Under the pieces are notes generated by a model. That model made no database searches and was not told where the DNA came from. It worked only from the letters and a program-made list of their open reading frames with translations. The position numbers were made by a program, and so were the translations under genes. Positions 52,139-60,266 of a stretch of 64,000 nt of DNA are shown piece after piece; within the stretch, counting starts at the first letter, position 1, and each line of letters opens with the position of its first letter. Source of the DNA: Streptomyces olivochromogenes (GTDB lineage: Bacteria > Actinomycetota > Actinomycetes > Streptomycetales > Streptomycetaceae); assembly GCF_021538895.1 (NCBI RefSeq), contig NZ_JADDRL010000043.1, forward strand, positions 1 to 64,000, given 5' to 3'.

Positions 52139-53131
52139 CTACTTGCGGTAGTCGGTGGGATGCGCCGGGGTCCGGGCCGGGTCGCGTTCGACGATCGGTT
52201 CGAGGATCTCGTCGATGCGCGCCGCCGCCTCGTCGTCCAGGACGGTCTCCGAGGCCGCGGCGGTCTCGACGATCTGGCGGGGCTCGGTGGCGCCGACGAT
52301 CGCGGTGGAGACGGCGGGGTTGCGCAGCACCCAGGCGACCGCCAGCTGCGGCACGGTAACGCCCAGGTCGTCGGCGACGGCGCCGAGCCGGGCGATCCGG
52401 GCGAGCACGTCCTCGGTCAGCGCCCCGACGGAGAACTGCGAGCGGGCCGGGCCGTGGGCGCGCGAGCCGGCCGGCGGCGCCGCGCCGGGCCGGTACTTGC
52501 CGGTCAGCAGCCCCTGGGCGAGCGGCGACCAGACGAGCTGGCCGATGCCCTCGCGGGCGCACAGCGGGACGATCTCGGCCTCGATGACCCGCCACAGCAT
52601 GTTGTACTGCGGCTGGTTGGCGACGATCCGGTCGAGCCCCATCTCCCCGGCGAGCTTCAGGGCGCGGGAGATCTGGTCCGCGGTCCACTCCGAGACGCCG
52701 ACGTAGAGGACCTTGCCCTGGCGTACGAGGTCGTCGAAGGCCCGCAGGGTCTCCTCCAGCGGGGTGTCCTCGTCGTAGCGGTGGGCCTGGTAGAGGTCGA
52801 TGTAGTCGGTGCCGAGCCGGCGCAGGGAGCCGTGGGCCGCCTCCATGACGTGCTTGCGGGACAGGCCGCGGTCGTTGGGGCCGGGCCCGACCGGCGCGCA
52901 CACCTTGGTGCTGATGACCACGGACTCGCGGCGCGCCGCGGCGAGGACGCGGCCCAGGATCGTCTCGGCGAGCGTCCCGGCGTAGACGTCGGCGGTGTCG
53001 AAGGTGGTGATGCCCGCTTCGAGCGCCGTGCGCGCGACCTCCTCGGCCGAACCCTCCGTGACGTTGATCCAGTTGCCGAAGGTGATCTCGCTGACCCGCA
53101 GCCCGGTCCTGCCCAGTCTCCGATGCCTCAT
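52139..53131 (-). CDS. Aldo/keto reductase
   Basis: Protein of 330 residues of the Kv-beta-like AKR group: RRLGRTGLRVSEITFGNWI at the start, catalytic Asp and Tyr in FDTADVYAG near 46-52, Lys in VISTKVCAP near 76, His/Gln in YQAHRYDED near 112, and the C-terminal NADPH-binding PQLAVAWVLRNPAVSTAIVGA near 267. It may reduce a carbonyl formed during peptide or sugar-fragment tailoring. Transcribed with the acetyltransferase from a promoter in the 165-bp gap before the exporter. Confidence 0.92.
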   Translation of the reverse strand: MRHRRLGRTGLRVSEITFGNWINVTEGSAEEVARTALEAGITTFDTADVYAGTLAETILGRVLAAARRESVVISTKVCAPVGPGPNDRGLSRKHVMEAAHGSLRRLGTDYIDLYQAHRYDEDTPLEETLRAFDDLVRQGKVLYVGVSEWTADQISRALKLAGEMGLDRIVANQPQYNMLWRVIEAEIVPLCAREGIGQLVWSPLAQGLLTGKYRPGAAPPAGSRAHGPARSQFSVGALTEDVLARIARLGAVADDLGVTVPQLAVAWVLRNPAVSTAIVGATEPRQIVETAAASETVLDDEAAARIDEILEPIVERDPARTPAHPTDYRK

Positions 53132-53296
53132 GGCCGGCAAGGGTAGGAGCGTTTCCCGCGCGGTCGGCGGCGGGTCCGGCGGGCCTCGACGGCGCACCCG
53201 TCCGCGCCTCCAGCGGCTCTCAAGTCCCTTTCCGCCACGGCTGTTTCCGGTCCTCGTACGGTCTCCAGCGAATCGGAGCCGAAGGAGCGTGGTGAG

Positions 53297-54589
53297 ATGC
53301 CCGCACTGCAGCACGCCAAGGACGCGCTGATCCCACGGCCGGGTCCGCAGCGGCTGCTGTCCGCCGTCAACCTCGCGTACGCGGTGGGGCGCGGCGTCTT
53401 CCTCAGCGGCAGCGTCGTGTACTTCACCACGGTGACCGGGCTGTCGGCCGGGCAGGTGGCGCTGGGGAGTTCGGCGGCGGCGCTGTCGGGTTTCGTGGCC
53501 TCCCTGCTGCTGGGCATGCTGGCCGACCGGGTGGGCGCCCGGCGCATGCTCGCGGTGGTCTTCGTGCTGCAGGCGGTCGGCTTCGCGCTGTATCCCACGG
53601 TGCACTCGACGACGGCGTTCTACGCGCTCATCGTCTCCATCGGCTTCGTGGAGTACGGCGTCGGGCCGAGCTTCGGCGCCTTCGTCTCGGCGGTGGTCGA
53701 ACCGGAGGAACGGGTCCAGGTGCGCGCGATCCTGCGCACCATGTTCAACATCGGGTTCAGCGTGGGCAGCGGCGTGGCGGCGCTCGCCCTGTTCGGCGGC
53801 GGCTTCTTCGTCCGCGCCCTGCCGTGGGCGAGCAGCGTGCTGTGGCTGGGCGCCGCCCTGCTCGTGGCCCGGCTGCCCCGCGGGCGGCGGTCGGCGGGGG
53901 CCGGCCGGACCCGGCGCTTCGGCGCCCTGCGGGACCTGCGGTTCGTCGGGGTCACGGCGCTGTCCGCGCCGCTCGCGCTGCACGCGTCGATCATCCTGGT
54001 GGTCCTGCCGCTGTGGACGGTGGAGCGCACGGACGCGCCGCACGGGCTGATCCCGCTGCTGATGATCGCCAACACGGTCTTCGTCATCGCCTTCCAGGTG
54101 GCGGCGAGCCGGGGCGCGGACACGGTGGCCGGGGCCGCGCGGCTGGCCCGGCGCTCCGGCCTGTGGCTGGCCGCGGCCTGCGCCGTCGCGGCCGCCGCGA
54201 CGGTCGGCGGCGCCGTCACCGCGTCGGTGGCGCTGGGCGTCGCCATGCTGCTGCTGACCGTCGCCGAGTTGCAACAGGCCGCCTCCGGCTGGGGGTTGGC
54301 GCACGGTCTGGCCCCCGAGGACGCCCAGGGCGAGTACCTCGGGACCTTCCATCTGCACATGATTCTCCAGAGCGTGCTGGGGCCGGGCGTGGTGGCGGCC
54401 GCCACGCTGTCCTGGGGCGGCTGGGGCTGGGCCGCGGTGGCGGGCGCGGTGCTGGTGTGCGCCGCGGCGGTCGTGCCGCTCGCCCGGGACGCCGAACAGC
54501 ACCGGCCGCGGCCCGTCGAGTCCGGGCCCGGATCCGGGTCCGGGTCCGAGTCCGCCGCACCGTCCACCGCGCTCGCCGAAGCCGCCTGA
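53297..54589 (+). CDS. MFS transporter, probable RiPP exporter
   Basis: Protein of 430 residues with 12 predicted membrane segments and motif A GMLADRVGARRML near residue 74. A Gly/Ser-rich tail of about 35 residues follows the last helix. ATG 53297 follows GAAGGAG. It is divergent from the aldo/keto reductase gene and heads the transketolase genes (18-bp gap), so it belongs to the cluster and most likely exports the product. Confidence 0.9.
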   Translation: MPALQHAKDALIPRPGPQRLLSAVNLAYAVGRGVFLSGSVVYFTTVTGLSAGQVALGSSAAALSGFVASLLLGMLADRVGARRMLAVVFVLQAVGFALYPTVHSTTAFYALIVSIGFVEYGVGPSFGAFVSAVVEPEERVQVRAILRTMFNIGFSVGSGVAALALFGGGFFVRALPWASSVLWLGAALLVARLPRGRRSAGAGRTRRFGALRDLRFVGVTALSAPLALHASIILVVLPLWTVERTDAPHGLIPLLMIANTVFVIAFQVAASRGADTVAGAARLARRSGLWLAAACAVAAAATVGGAVTASVALGVAMLLLTVAELQQAASGWGLAHGLAPEDAQGEYLGTFHLHMILQSVLGPGVVAAATLSWGGWGWAAVAGAVLVCAAAVVPLARDAEQHRPRPVESGPGSGSGSESAAPSTALAEAA

Positions 54590-54606
54590 CCGCCGGGAGC
54601 CCCGTC

Positions 54607-55317
54607 ATGACGACCGCCACGCGCCCCGTGCGCGCCCCGTACCGCTTCGCGGACCTGCCCGCCCTGATGGCGCGCATGACCGGGGACGAGAAGCACGCCC
54701 TGGCCGCGAGTTCGACGCTCGACGTGCTGTGGGTGCTCTACGACCGGGTGCTGCGGGTGACACCCGAGCCGGCCGAGGACCGCGACCGGTTCTACCTCTC
54801 CAAGGGCCACGGCCCGATGGCGTACTACGCGGTACTCGCCGCCAAGGGCTTCCTCGACCCCGACGAGCTGGACACCTTCGGCTCCTTCCGCTCGCGCCTG
54901 GGCCACCACCCCGACCGGATGCTGGTGCCCGGCGTGGAGATCTCCAGCGGCTCGCTCGGCCACGGGCTGCCGCTCGCCGTCGGCACCGCCCTCGGCCTGC
55001 GCGCCCGGGACCTGGACGAGCCGCGGGTCTGGGTGCTCCTGGGCGACGGCGAGCTGGACGAGGGCTCCAATCACGAGGCGATCGCCTACGCGGCGCGGGC
55101 CGGCCTGGACCGGCTGCGCGTCGTGGTGATCGACAACCACTCGGCGACCCAGGGCTGGCCGGGCGGTCTGGAGGCCCGCTTCGCCGTCGAGGGCTGGGCC
55201 ACCGCGCGGGTCGACGGCCGCGACCACGCCGCGCTGGCCGCCGCCATGAACGCGCCGGAGTCCGGGCGGCCGACGGTGGTCGTCGCCGACGTGGACGAAC
55301 CGTTCGACCACCACTGA
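54607..55317 (+). CDS. Transketolase-like protein, N-terminal (TPP-binding) subunit
   Basis: Protein of 236 residues corresponding to the first domain of transketolase. Catalytic and cofactor residues are present: YLSKGHGPMAYYAVLA near 63 (His), GSLGHGLPLAVGTALG near 118 (His) and the TPP/Mg motif GDGELDEGSNHEAIAYAARA near 147 with the closing VVVIDN. ATG 54607 lies 18 bp after the exporter gene. It needs the next gene's product for a complete enzyme. Confidence 0.93.
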   Translation: MTTATRPVRAPYRFADLPALMARMTGDEKHALAASSTLDVLWVLYDRVLRVTPEPAEDRDRFYLSKGHGPMAYYAVLAAKGFLDPDELDTFGSFRSRLGHHPDRMLVPGVEISSGSLGHGLPLAVGTALGLRARDLDEPRVWVLLGDGELDEGSNHEAIAYAARAGLDRLRVVVIDNHSATQGWPGGLEARFAVEGWATARVDGRDHAALAAAMNAPESGRPTVVVADVDEPFDHH

Positions 55318-55385
55318 ACCCGTCGACCCCGCCCAACTCAGGTCGCCCCCGGCCGACTTCGTTCGGTCCCGATACGGAGGACCCC

Positions 55386-56291
55386 ATGCCCGGAGCCATG
55401 CGCGAGCGCTTCGCCGAGGTCACCACCGACCTGCTCGGCAGCCATGAGCGGCTGTCGGTGGTGACCGCCGACCTGAGCGCCCGGCTCTTCGACGAGGCGC
55501 GGGCCGCGCACCCGGACCGGGTGATCAACCTGGGCATCAGGGAGCAGTTGCTGATCGGCGTGGCGGGCGGGCTCGCGCTGGCCGGCATGCGCCCGATCGC
55601 GCACAGCTTCGCGCCGTTCCTGATCGAGCGGCCCTTCGAGCAGATCAAGCTGGACCTCAACCATCAGGGCGTCGGCGCGATCCTGGTGAGCGCGGGTGCC
55701 TCGTACGACATCGCGGGCGGCGGACGCACCCACCAGTCCCCCGGTGATGTCGCCCTGCTGTCGACGCTGCCGGGGTGGACCATCCATGTGCCGGGCCACC
55801 CCGACGAGGCCGAGGCCCAGCTGCGCGCCGCGGTCCGCGGCGACGACCCGGTCTACCTGCGCCTGTCCAACCAGTCCAACGCGCGCCCCCTGGCACCGGT
55901 CGGCCGGCCGGGCTTCCACGTGCTGCGCCGGGGCGGCGCGGCCACGGTGCTCGCGGTGGGCCCGCTCGCCGACTCCGTCCTCGCGGCCACCGAGGGCCTG
56001 GACGTGACGGTCCTGTACGCCGCGACCGTGCGCCCCTTCGACACCGCGACCCTGCGCGCGGTGCTCGCCGACCAGCCGGAGGCGAACGTCGTACTCGCCG
56101 AGCCGTACCTGGCGGGCACCTCGGCCGCCGAGGTGGCCGAGGCGCTCGTCGACCGGCCGCACCGGCTGCTGTCCCTGGGGGTGGCCCGGGACGAGGTGCG
56201 CGGCTACGGCACCCCGCGCCAGCACGCCATCGCCCACGGGCTGGGCAGCGCGGGGATGCGGCTTCGCATCACGCGCTTCCTCGCGGCGTAG
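55386..56291 (+). CDS. Transketolase-like protein, C-terminal (pyrimidine-binding) subunit
   Basis: Protein of 301 residues. The TPP-activating Glu is in INLGIREQLLIGVAGGLALAG near residue 47 (motif R-E-Q), followed by ERPFEQIKLDL near 80, GGRTHQSPGDVALL near 115 (substrate His region) and a C-terminal transketolase domain from about 175. ATG 55386 has GGAGG 5 nt upstream. With the previous gene it forms a split, apparently active TPP enzyme that transfers a two-carbon unit. A role in RiPP maturation would be unusual. Confidence 0.93.
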   Translation: MPGAMRERFAEVTTDLLGSHERLSVVTADLSARLFDEARAAHPDRVINLGIREQLLIGVAGGLALAGMRPIAHSFAPFLIERPFEQIKLDLNHQGVGAILVSAGASYDIAGGGRTHQSPGDVALLSTLPGWTIHVPGHPDEAEAQLRAAVRGDDPVYLRLSNQSNARPLAPVGRPGFHVLRRGGAATVLAVGPLADSVLAATEGLDVTVLYAATVRPFDTATLRAVLADQPEANVVLAEPYLAGTSAAEVAEALVDRPHRLLSLGVARDEVRGYGTPRQHAIAHGLGSAGMRLRITRFLAA

Positions 56292-56362
56292 GCGCCCGGC
56301 GCCGCGCGGCACAGCCGCCCACCGGCCCACGACACCGGCGTTCACCTGCACAGACGTATTCC

Positions 56363-56401
56363 CGCCGCCCCGTTCCCGCGTCCGCCGGGAACGGGGCGGC
56401 G
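56363..56401 (+). terminator. Strong terminator closing the RiPP cluster
   Basis: CGCCGCCCCGTTCCCG (56363-56378) pairs perfectly with CGGGAACGGGGCGGCG (56386-56401), a 16-bp stem with a 7-nt loop, about 70 bp after the transketolase C-subunit stop and just before the hyi promoter. Confidence 0.88.
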
Positions 56402-56437
56402 TGCTGTCCGCGGCCGCGCCGTTTCCACCGTGCCCTC

Positions 56438-56502
56438 TTGACAAGCCCCCGGCCGGGCCTGCACTCTTCCATTAAGCAGAAAGCAACTTCCACAATACGG
56501 AA
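56438..56502 (+). promoter_or_regulatory. hyi-glxR promoter with paired AllR operators
   Basis: -35 TTGACA at 56438-56443 with a weak -10 17-18 nt later. Two operators follow: TTCCATTAAGCAGAA (56467-56481) and TTCCACAATACGGAA (56488-56502), starting 21 bp apart as at allB. They lie from the start point into the leader, so bound repressor would block initiation or early elongation. Confidence 0.68.
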
Positions 56503-56531
56503 ACCGAAGAACGGAAGGGAGCGCGGCCCTG

Positions 56532-57371
56532 ATGGGATTCGCAGACCAGCGCTTCAACGTCAACCTGTCGATCCTCTTCACGGAACTCCCGCTCCTGGAG
56601 CGCCCCGCGGCCGCCGCCGCGGCCGGCTTCACCGCGGTCGAGCTGTGGTGGCCCTGGATCGACTCGCCCACTCCTGAGCGCTCCGAGCTCAACGCCCTCA
56701 AGAAGGCGATCGAGGACGCGGGCGTGCGGCTCACGGGCCTGAACTTCTACGCCGGACAGCTCCCGGGCCCGGACCGGGGCGCCCTGTCGGTCCCCGGCGA
56801 GGAGTCGGAGCGGTTCCGCGCCAACGTCGACGTGGCCGCGGACTTCGCCGGGTCGCTGGGCTGTACGGCCCTGAACGCCCTGTACGGCAACCGCGTCGAG
56901 GGCGTCGACCCGGCCGAACAGGACGCGCTCGCCCTGGAGAACCTGGTCCTCGCGGCCCGGGCCGCCGACCGGATCGGCGCGATCCTGCTGATCGAGGCGC
57001 TGAACCGGCCGGAGTCACCGCTGTACCCGCTGGTGAGCGCCCCCGCCGCGGTCGAGGTCGTGGACCGGGTCAACGAGGCGTCCGGCCTCGGCAATGCCCG
57101 CTTCCTCATGGACCTCTACCACCTCTCCATGAACGGCGAGGACCTGCCGGCGGTCATCGAGCGCTTCACCCCGAAGACCGGCCACGTGCAGATCGCCGAC
57201 AACCCCGGCCGGGGCGCCCCGGGCACCGGTTCGCTCCCGCTGGGCGACCTGTTCGGCCTGCTGACGAAGAACGGATACGACGGCTGGGTGGGCCTGGAGT
57301 ACAAGCCGGGCGACCGCCCGAGCGCGGAGGCCTTCGACTGGCTGCCCCGCGAAGCCCGCGCCGCCCGCTGA
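56532..57371 (+). CDS. hyi: Hydroxypyruvate isomerase (TIM-barrel)
   Basis: Protein of 279 residues of the xylose-isomerase-like TIM-barrel family. Metal ligands typical of Hyi are visible: Glu in LLIEALNRPESPLY near 155, Asp/His in FLMDLYHLSMNG near 192, HVQIADNPGRGAPGTG near 217 and Glu in VGLEYKPGDRPSAEAFDWL near 255. GGAAGGGA lies 11 nt before the ATG. It interconverts tartronate semialdehyde and hydroxypyruvate. First gene of an operon with glxR; both follow glyoxylate carboligase in the pathway. Confidence 0.93.
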   Translation: MGFADQRFNVNLSILFTELPLLERPAAAAAAGFTAVELWWPWIDSPTPERSELNALKKAIEDAGVRLTGLNFYAGQLPGPDRGALSVPGEESERFRANVDVAADFAGSLGCTALNALYGNRVEGVDPAEQDALALENLVLAARAADRIGAILLIEALNRPESPLYPLVSAPAAVEVVDRVNEASGLGNARFLMDLYHLSMNGEDLPAVIERFTPKTGHVQIADNPGRGAPGTGSLPLGDLFGLLTKNGYDGWVGLEYKPGDRPSAEAFDWLPREARAAR

Positions 57372-57400
57372 CCCACCACTCGCACGAGAGGCACCCCGAG

Positions 57401-58291
57401 ATGAGCAACCTCCCCAAGATCGCCTGGATAGGCCTCGGCATCATGGGCTCCCCCATGTCAGAGAACCTGATCAAGGCGGGTTACGAGGTCACCGGCCACA
57501 CCCTGGAGCAGGACAAGCTGGACCGCCTGACCGCCGCAGGCGGCACCGCGGCCGGCTCGATCGCGGAGGCCGTGCGGGACGCCGGCGTGATCATCACGAT
57601 GGTGCCCGCCTCCCCGCAGGTCGAGGCCATCGCCTACGGCCCCGACGGGATCCTGGAGAACGCGCGGTCCGGCGCGCTGCTGATCGACATGTCCTCGATC
57701 ACCCCGCAGACCTCGGTCGACCTGGCGAAGGCGGCCGCGGACAAGGGCATCCGGGTCCTCGACGCCCCGGTGTCCGGCGGCGAGGCCGGCGCCGTCGAGG
57801 CCGTGCTGTCGATCATGGTCGGTGGCGGCCAGGCCGACTTCGACGAGGCCGAGCCGATCTTCGAGGCGCTCGGGAAGACCATCGTGCTGTGCGGCCCGCA
57901 CGGCTCGGGTCAGACGGTGAAGGCCGCCAACCAGCTGATCGTGGCCGTGAACATCCAGGCCTGCGCCGAGGCCGTGGTCTTCCTGGAGAAGTCGGGCGTG
58001 GACCTGCGGACGGCGCTGGACGTCCTGGGCGGCGGCCTGGCCGGCTCGACCGTGCTGACGCGCAAGAAGGACAACTTCCTGAACCGCGACTTCAAGCCGG
58101 GCTTCCGTATCGACCTGCACCACAAGGACATGGGCATCGTCACGGACGCCGCCCGCAACGTCGGCGCCGCCCTGCCGGTCGGCGCCGTGGTCGCCCAGCT
58201 GGTGGCGAGCCTGCGCGCCCAGGGCGACGGCGGACTGGACCACTCGGCCCTGCTGCGGGCCGTGGAGCGCCTGTCCGGCGCCCAGGTCTGA
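57401..58291 (+). CDS. glxR: 2-hydroxy-3-oxopropionate (tartronate semialdehyde) reductase
   Basis: Protein of 296 residues of the beta-hydroxyacid dehydrogenase family: Rossmann motif GLGIMGSPMSENLIKAGYEV near residue 12, substrate-binding DAPVSGGEAGA near 121, catalytic Lys in GQTVKAANQLIVAVNIQA near 173 and KDMGIV near 240. NAD(P)H reduces tartronate semialdehyde to glycerate. It lies 29 bp after hyi; a hairpin ends the operon. Confidence 0.95.
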   Translation: MSNLPKIAWIGLGIMGSPMSENLIKAGYEVTGHTLEQDKLDRLTAAGGTAAGSIAEAVRDAGVIITMVPASPQVEAIAYGPDGILENARSGALLIDMSSITPQTSVDLAKAAADKGIRVLDAPVSGGEAGAVEAVLSIMVGGGQADFDEAEPIFEALGKTIVLCGPHGSGQTVKAANQLIVAVNIQACAEAVVFLEKSGVDLRTALDVLGGGLAGSTVLTRKKDNFLNRDFKPGFRIDLHHKDMGIVTDAARNVGAALPVGAVVAQLVASLRAQGDGGLDHSALLRAVERLSGAQV

Positions 58292-58305
58292 GCCGACCCC
58301 ACAGC

Positions 58306-58367
58306 TTCCGGGCGGCGCCGCCGCCGACAACTGTCCTGTCGCGCCCAGGCGTCGGCGCCGCCCGGAA
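58306..58367. terminator. Terminator after glxR
   Basis: TTCCGGGCGGCGCCG (58306-58320) and CGGCGCCGCCCGGAA (58353-58367) are perfect complements, a 15-bp stem enclosing 32 nt. It lies 14 bp after the glxR stop and immediately before the catalase promoter. Confidence 0.78.
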
Positions 58368-58372
58368 TCTCG

Positions 58373-58443
58373 TTCAACAAACTGTTGACGTCTCGTTCGC
58401 CCCAAACCTAGGCTCCAGCCAGCGGAAGCTCCACAAAGCGGAA
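58373..58443 (+). promoter_or_regulatory. Catalase promoter with dyad and AllR-like sites
   Basis: -35 TTGACG (58385-58390), 18-nt spacer, -10 TAGGCT (58409-58414). The 17-bp dyad TTCAACAAACTGTTGAC (58373-58389) overlaps the -35. Two 15-bp elements follow, CTCCAGCCAGCGGAA (58413-58427) and CTCCACAAAGCGGAA (58429-58443), here 16 bp apart, not 21. Confidence 0.6.
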
Positions 58444-58490
58444 GTCCCATTCCGAAGACCCCCGCTGCCCTCTCGTACGGAAGGTCCACG

Positions 58491-59963
58491 ATGTCGAAGC
58501 GCGTGCTCACGGCGCGAACTCTCACCACGGAGTCCGGCGCCCCGGTCGCAGACAACCAGAACTCCGCCTCCGCCGGCATCGGCGGCCCGCTCCTGCTCCA
58601 GGACCAGCACCTCCTGGAGAAGCTGGCGCGCTTCAACCGCGAGCGCATCCCGGAGCGCGTGGTGCACGCCCGCGGCTCCGGCGCCTACGGCTACTTCGAG
58701 GTGACCGACGACGTCACCGGCTTCACGCACGCCGACTTCCTGAGCACGATCGGCAGGCGCACCGAGGTGTTCCTGCGCTTCTCGACCGTGGCGGACAGCC
58801 TGGGCGGCGCGGACGCGGTGCGCGACCCCCGCGGCTTCGCGGTCAAGTTCTATACGGAAGAGGGCAATTACGACCTCGTCGGGAACAACACCCCGGTCTT
58901 CTTCATCAAGGACCCGATCAAGTTCCCGGACTTCATCCACTCGCAGAAGCGCGACCCGTTCACCGGCCGCCAGGAGCCCGACAACGTCTGGGACTTCTGG
59001 GCGCACGCCCCCGAGGCCACGCACCAGGTGACCTGGCTGATGGGCGACCGCGGCATCCCGGCGTCGTACCGCCACATGAACGGCTACGGCTCGCACACCT
59101 ACCAGTGGACGAACGCCGAGGGCGAGGCCTTCTTCGTCAAGTACCACTTCAAGACGAACCAGGGCATCCGCTCCCTGTCCTCCGAGCAGGCCGCCGAGCT
59201 CGCGGGCAAGGACCCCGCCTCGCACCAGACGGACCTGCTCCAGGCGATCGAGCGGGGCGTGAACCCGTCCTGGACGCTGTACGTCCAGCTCATGCCGGCG
59301 GCCGAGGCGGCGGACTACCGCTTCAACCCGTTCGACCTGACCAAGGTCTGGCCGCACAAGGACTACCCGCTGCGGCGCGTGGGCCGGCTGGTCCTCGACC
59401 GCAACCCGGACAACGTCTTCGCCGAGGTCGAGCAGGCCGCGTTCTCCCCGAACAACTTCGTTCCGGGCATCGGCCCCTCCCCCGACAAGATGCTCCAGGG
59501 CCGCCTGTTCGCCTACGCGGACGCGCACCGCTACCGCCTGGGCGTCAACCACACCCAGCTGGCCGTCAACGCCCCGCGGGCCACGGTCGCGAACAACTAC
59601 GGCCGCGACGGCTTCATGGCGTCCAACTCCCAGGGCCGCCACGCCAAGAACTACGAGCCGAACTCGTACGACGGCCCGGCGCAGACCGGCCGCCCGCTGT
59701 CGGCCCCGCTCGCGGTCTCGGGCCACACCGGCACCCACGAGGCCCCGCAGCACACCAAGGACGACGACTTCTACCAGGCGGGCGAGCTGTACCGCCTCAT
59801 GTCCGCGGAGGAGAGGTCACGTCTCGTCGCGAACATCGCCGGCGGCCTCGCGCAGGTCTCCCGCGACGACGTGATCGAGAAGAACCTCGCGCACTTCCAC
59901 GCCGCCGACCCGGAGTACGGCAAGCGGGTGGAGGAAGCGGTCCGCGCCCTGCGCGAGGACTGA
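58491..59963 (+). CDS. Haem catalase (small-subunit type)
   Basis: Protein of 490 residues, the usual length for small-subunit monofunctional catalases. Catalytic His is in RVVHARGSGAYGYFE near 55, Asn in DLVGNNTPVFFI near 130, and the proximal haem Tyr in RLFAYADAHRYRLG near 340; the NADPH-region segments are also present. It removes H2O2. Its place in the glyoxylate gene group and the shared promoter motifs suggest it handles the peroxide from urate oxidase. Confidence 0.96.
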   Translation: MSKRVLTARTLTTESGAPVADNQNSASAGIGGPLLLQDQHLLEKLARFNRERIPERVVHARGSGAYGYFEVTDDVTGFTHADFLSTIGRRTEVFLRFSTVADSLGGADAVRDPRGFAVKFYTEEGNYDLVGNNTPVFFIKDPIKFPDFIHSQKRDPFTGRQEPDNVWDFWAHAPEATHQVTWLMGDRGIPASYRHMNGYGSHTYQWTNAEGEAFFVKYHFKTNQGIRSLSSEQAAELAGKDPASHQTDLLQAIERGVNPSWTLYVQLMPAAEAADYRFNPFDLTKVWPHKDYPLRRVGRLVLDRNPDNVFAEVEQAAFSPNNFVPGIGPSPDKMLQGRLFAYADAHRYRLGVNHTQLAVNAPRATVANNYGRDGFMASNSQGRHAKNYEPNSYDGPAQTGRPLSAPLAVSGHTGTHEAPQHTKDDDFYQAGELYRLMSAEERSRLVANIAGGLAQVSRDDVIEKNLAHFHAADPEYGKRVEEAVRALRED

Positions 59964-60216
59964 GCTCCCGTATCGCGTCCGACCGGGCGGCCCGGATGAG
60001 GGGTGGCCACCACGGACCCGGACACGGTACGGGCAGGGCGAGGACCGCGGCGGCGTGCGAGCCAGTGCGGTGGTGAAGGACCCGGGCACCCTCCTCGACC
60101 AGAGGGGAGGGCGCCCCGGTCCGTCGCATCCGCCGCGGTCCCGGCCACACCTTTCACAGACCCCGTCCGGCGGCGCGAACGTCCTGTCGCGCCCAGCCTC
60201 GCGCCGTCGGACGGCC
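59964..60216. other. Intergenic region after the catalase gene
   Basis: About 250 bp without a gene. Short open frames here have no coding character. A stretch of inverted GC blocks around 60075-60115 (CCCGGGCACCCTCC and GGAGGGCGCCCCGG) could form a hairpin that terminates the catalase transcript. Confidence 0.5.
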
Positions 60217-60261
60217 AAGGCTCCTCCGGGGGTGCGGATCCGCACCGCCCGCAGGAGCCTT
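60217..60261 (+). promoter_or_regulatory. Hairpin that hides the ribosome site of the 78-residue gene
   Basis: AAGGCTCCT (60217-60225) is perfectly complementary to AGGAGCCTT (60253-60261), which contains the AGGAG ribosome site of the ATG at 60267. An inner perfect palindrome GGTGCGGATCCGCACC (60231-60246) would stack inside. It could control translation or act as an intrinsic terminator. Confidence 0.6.
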
Positions 60262-60266
60262 GAGGC

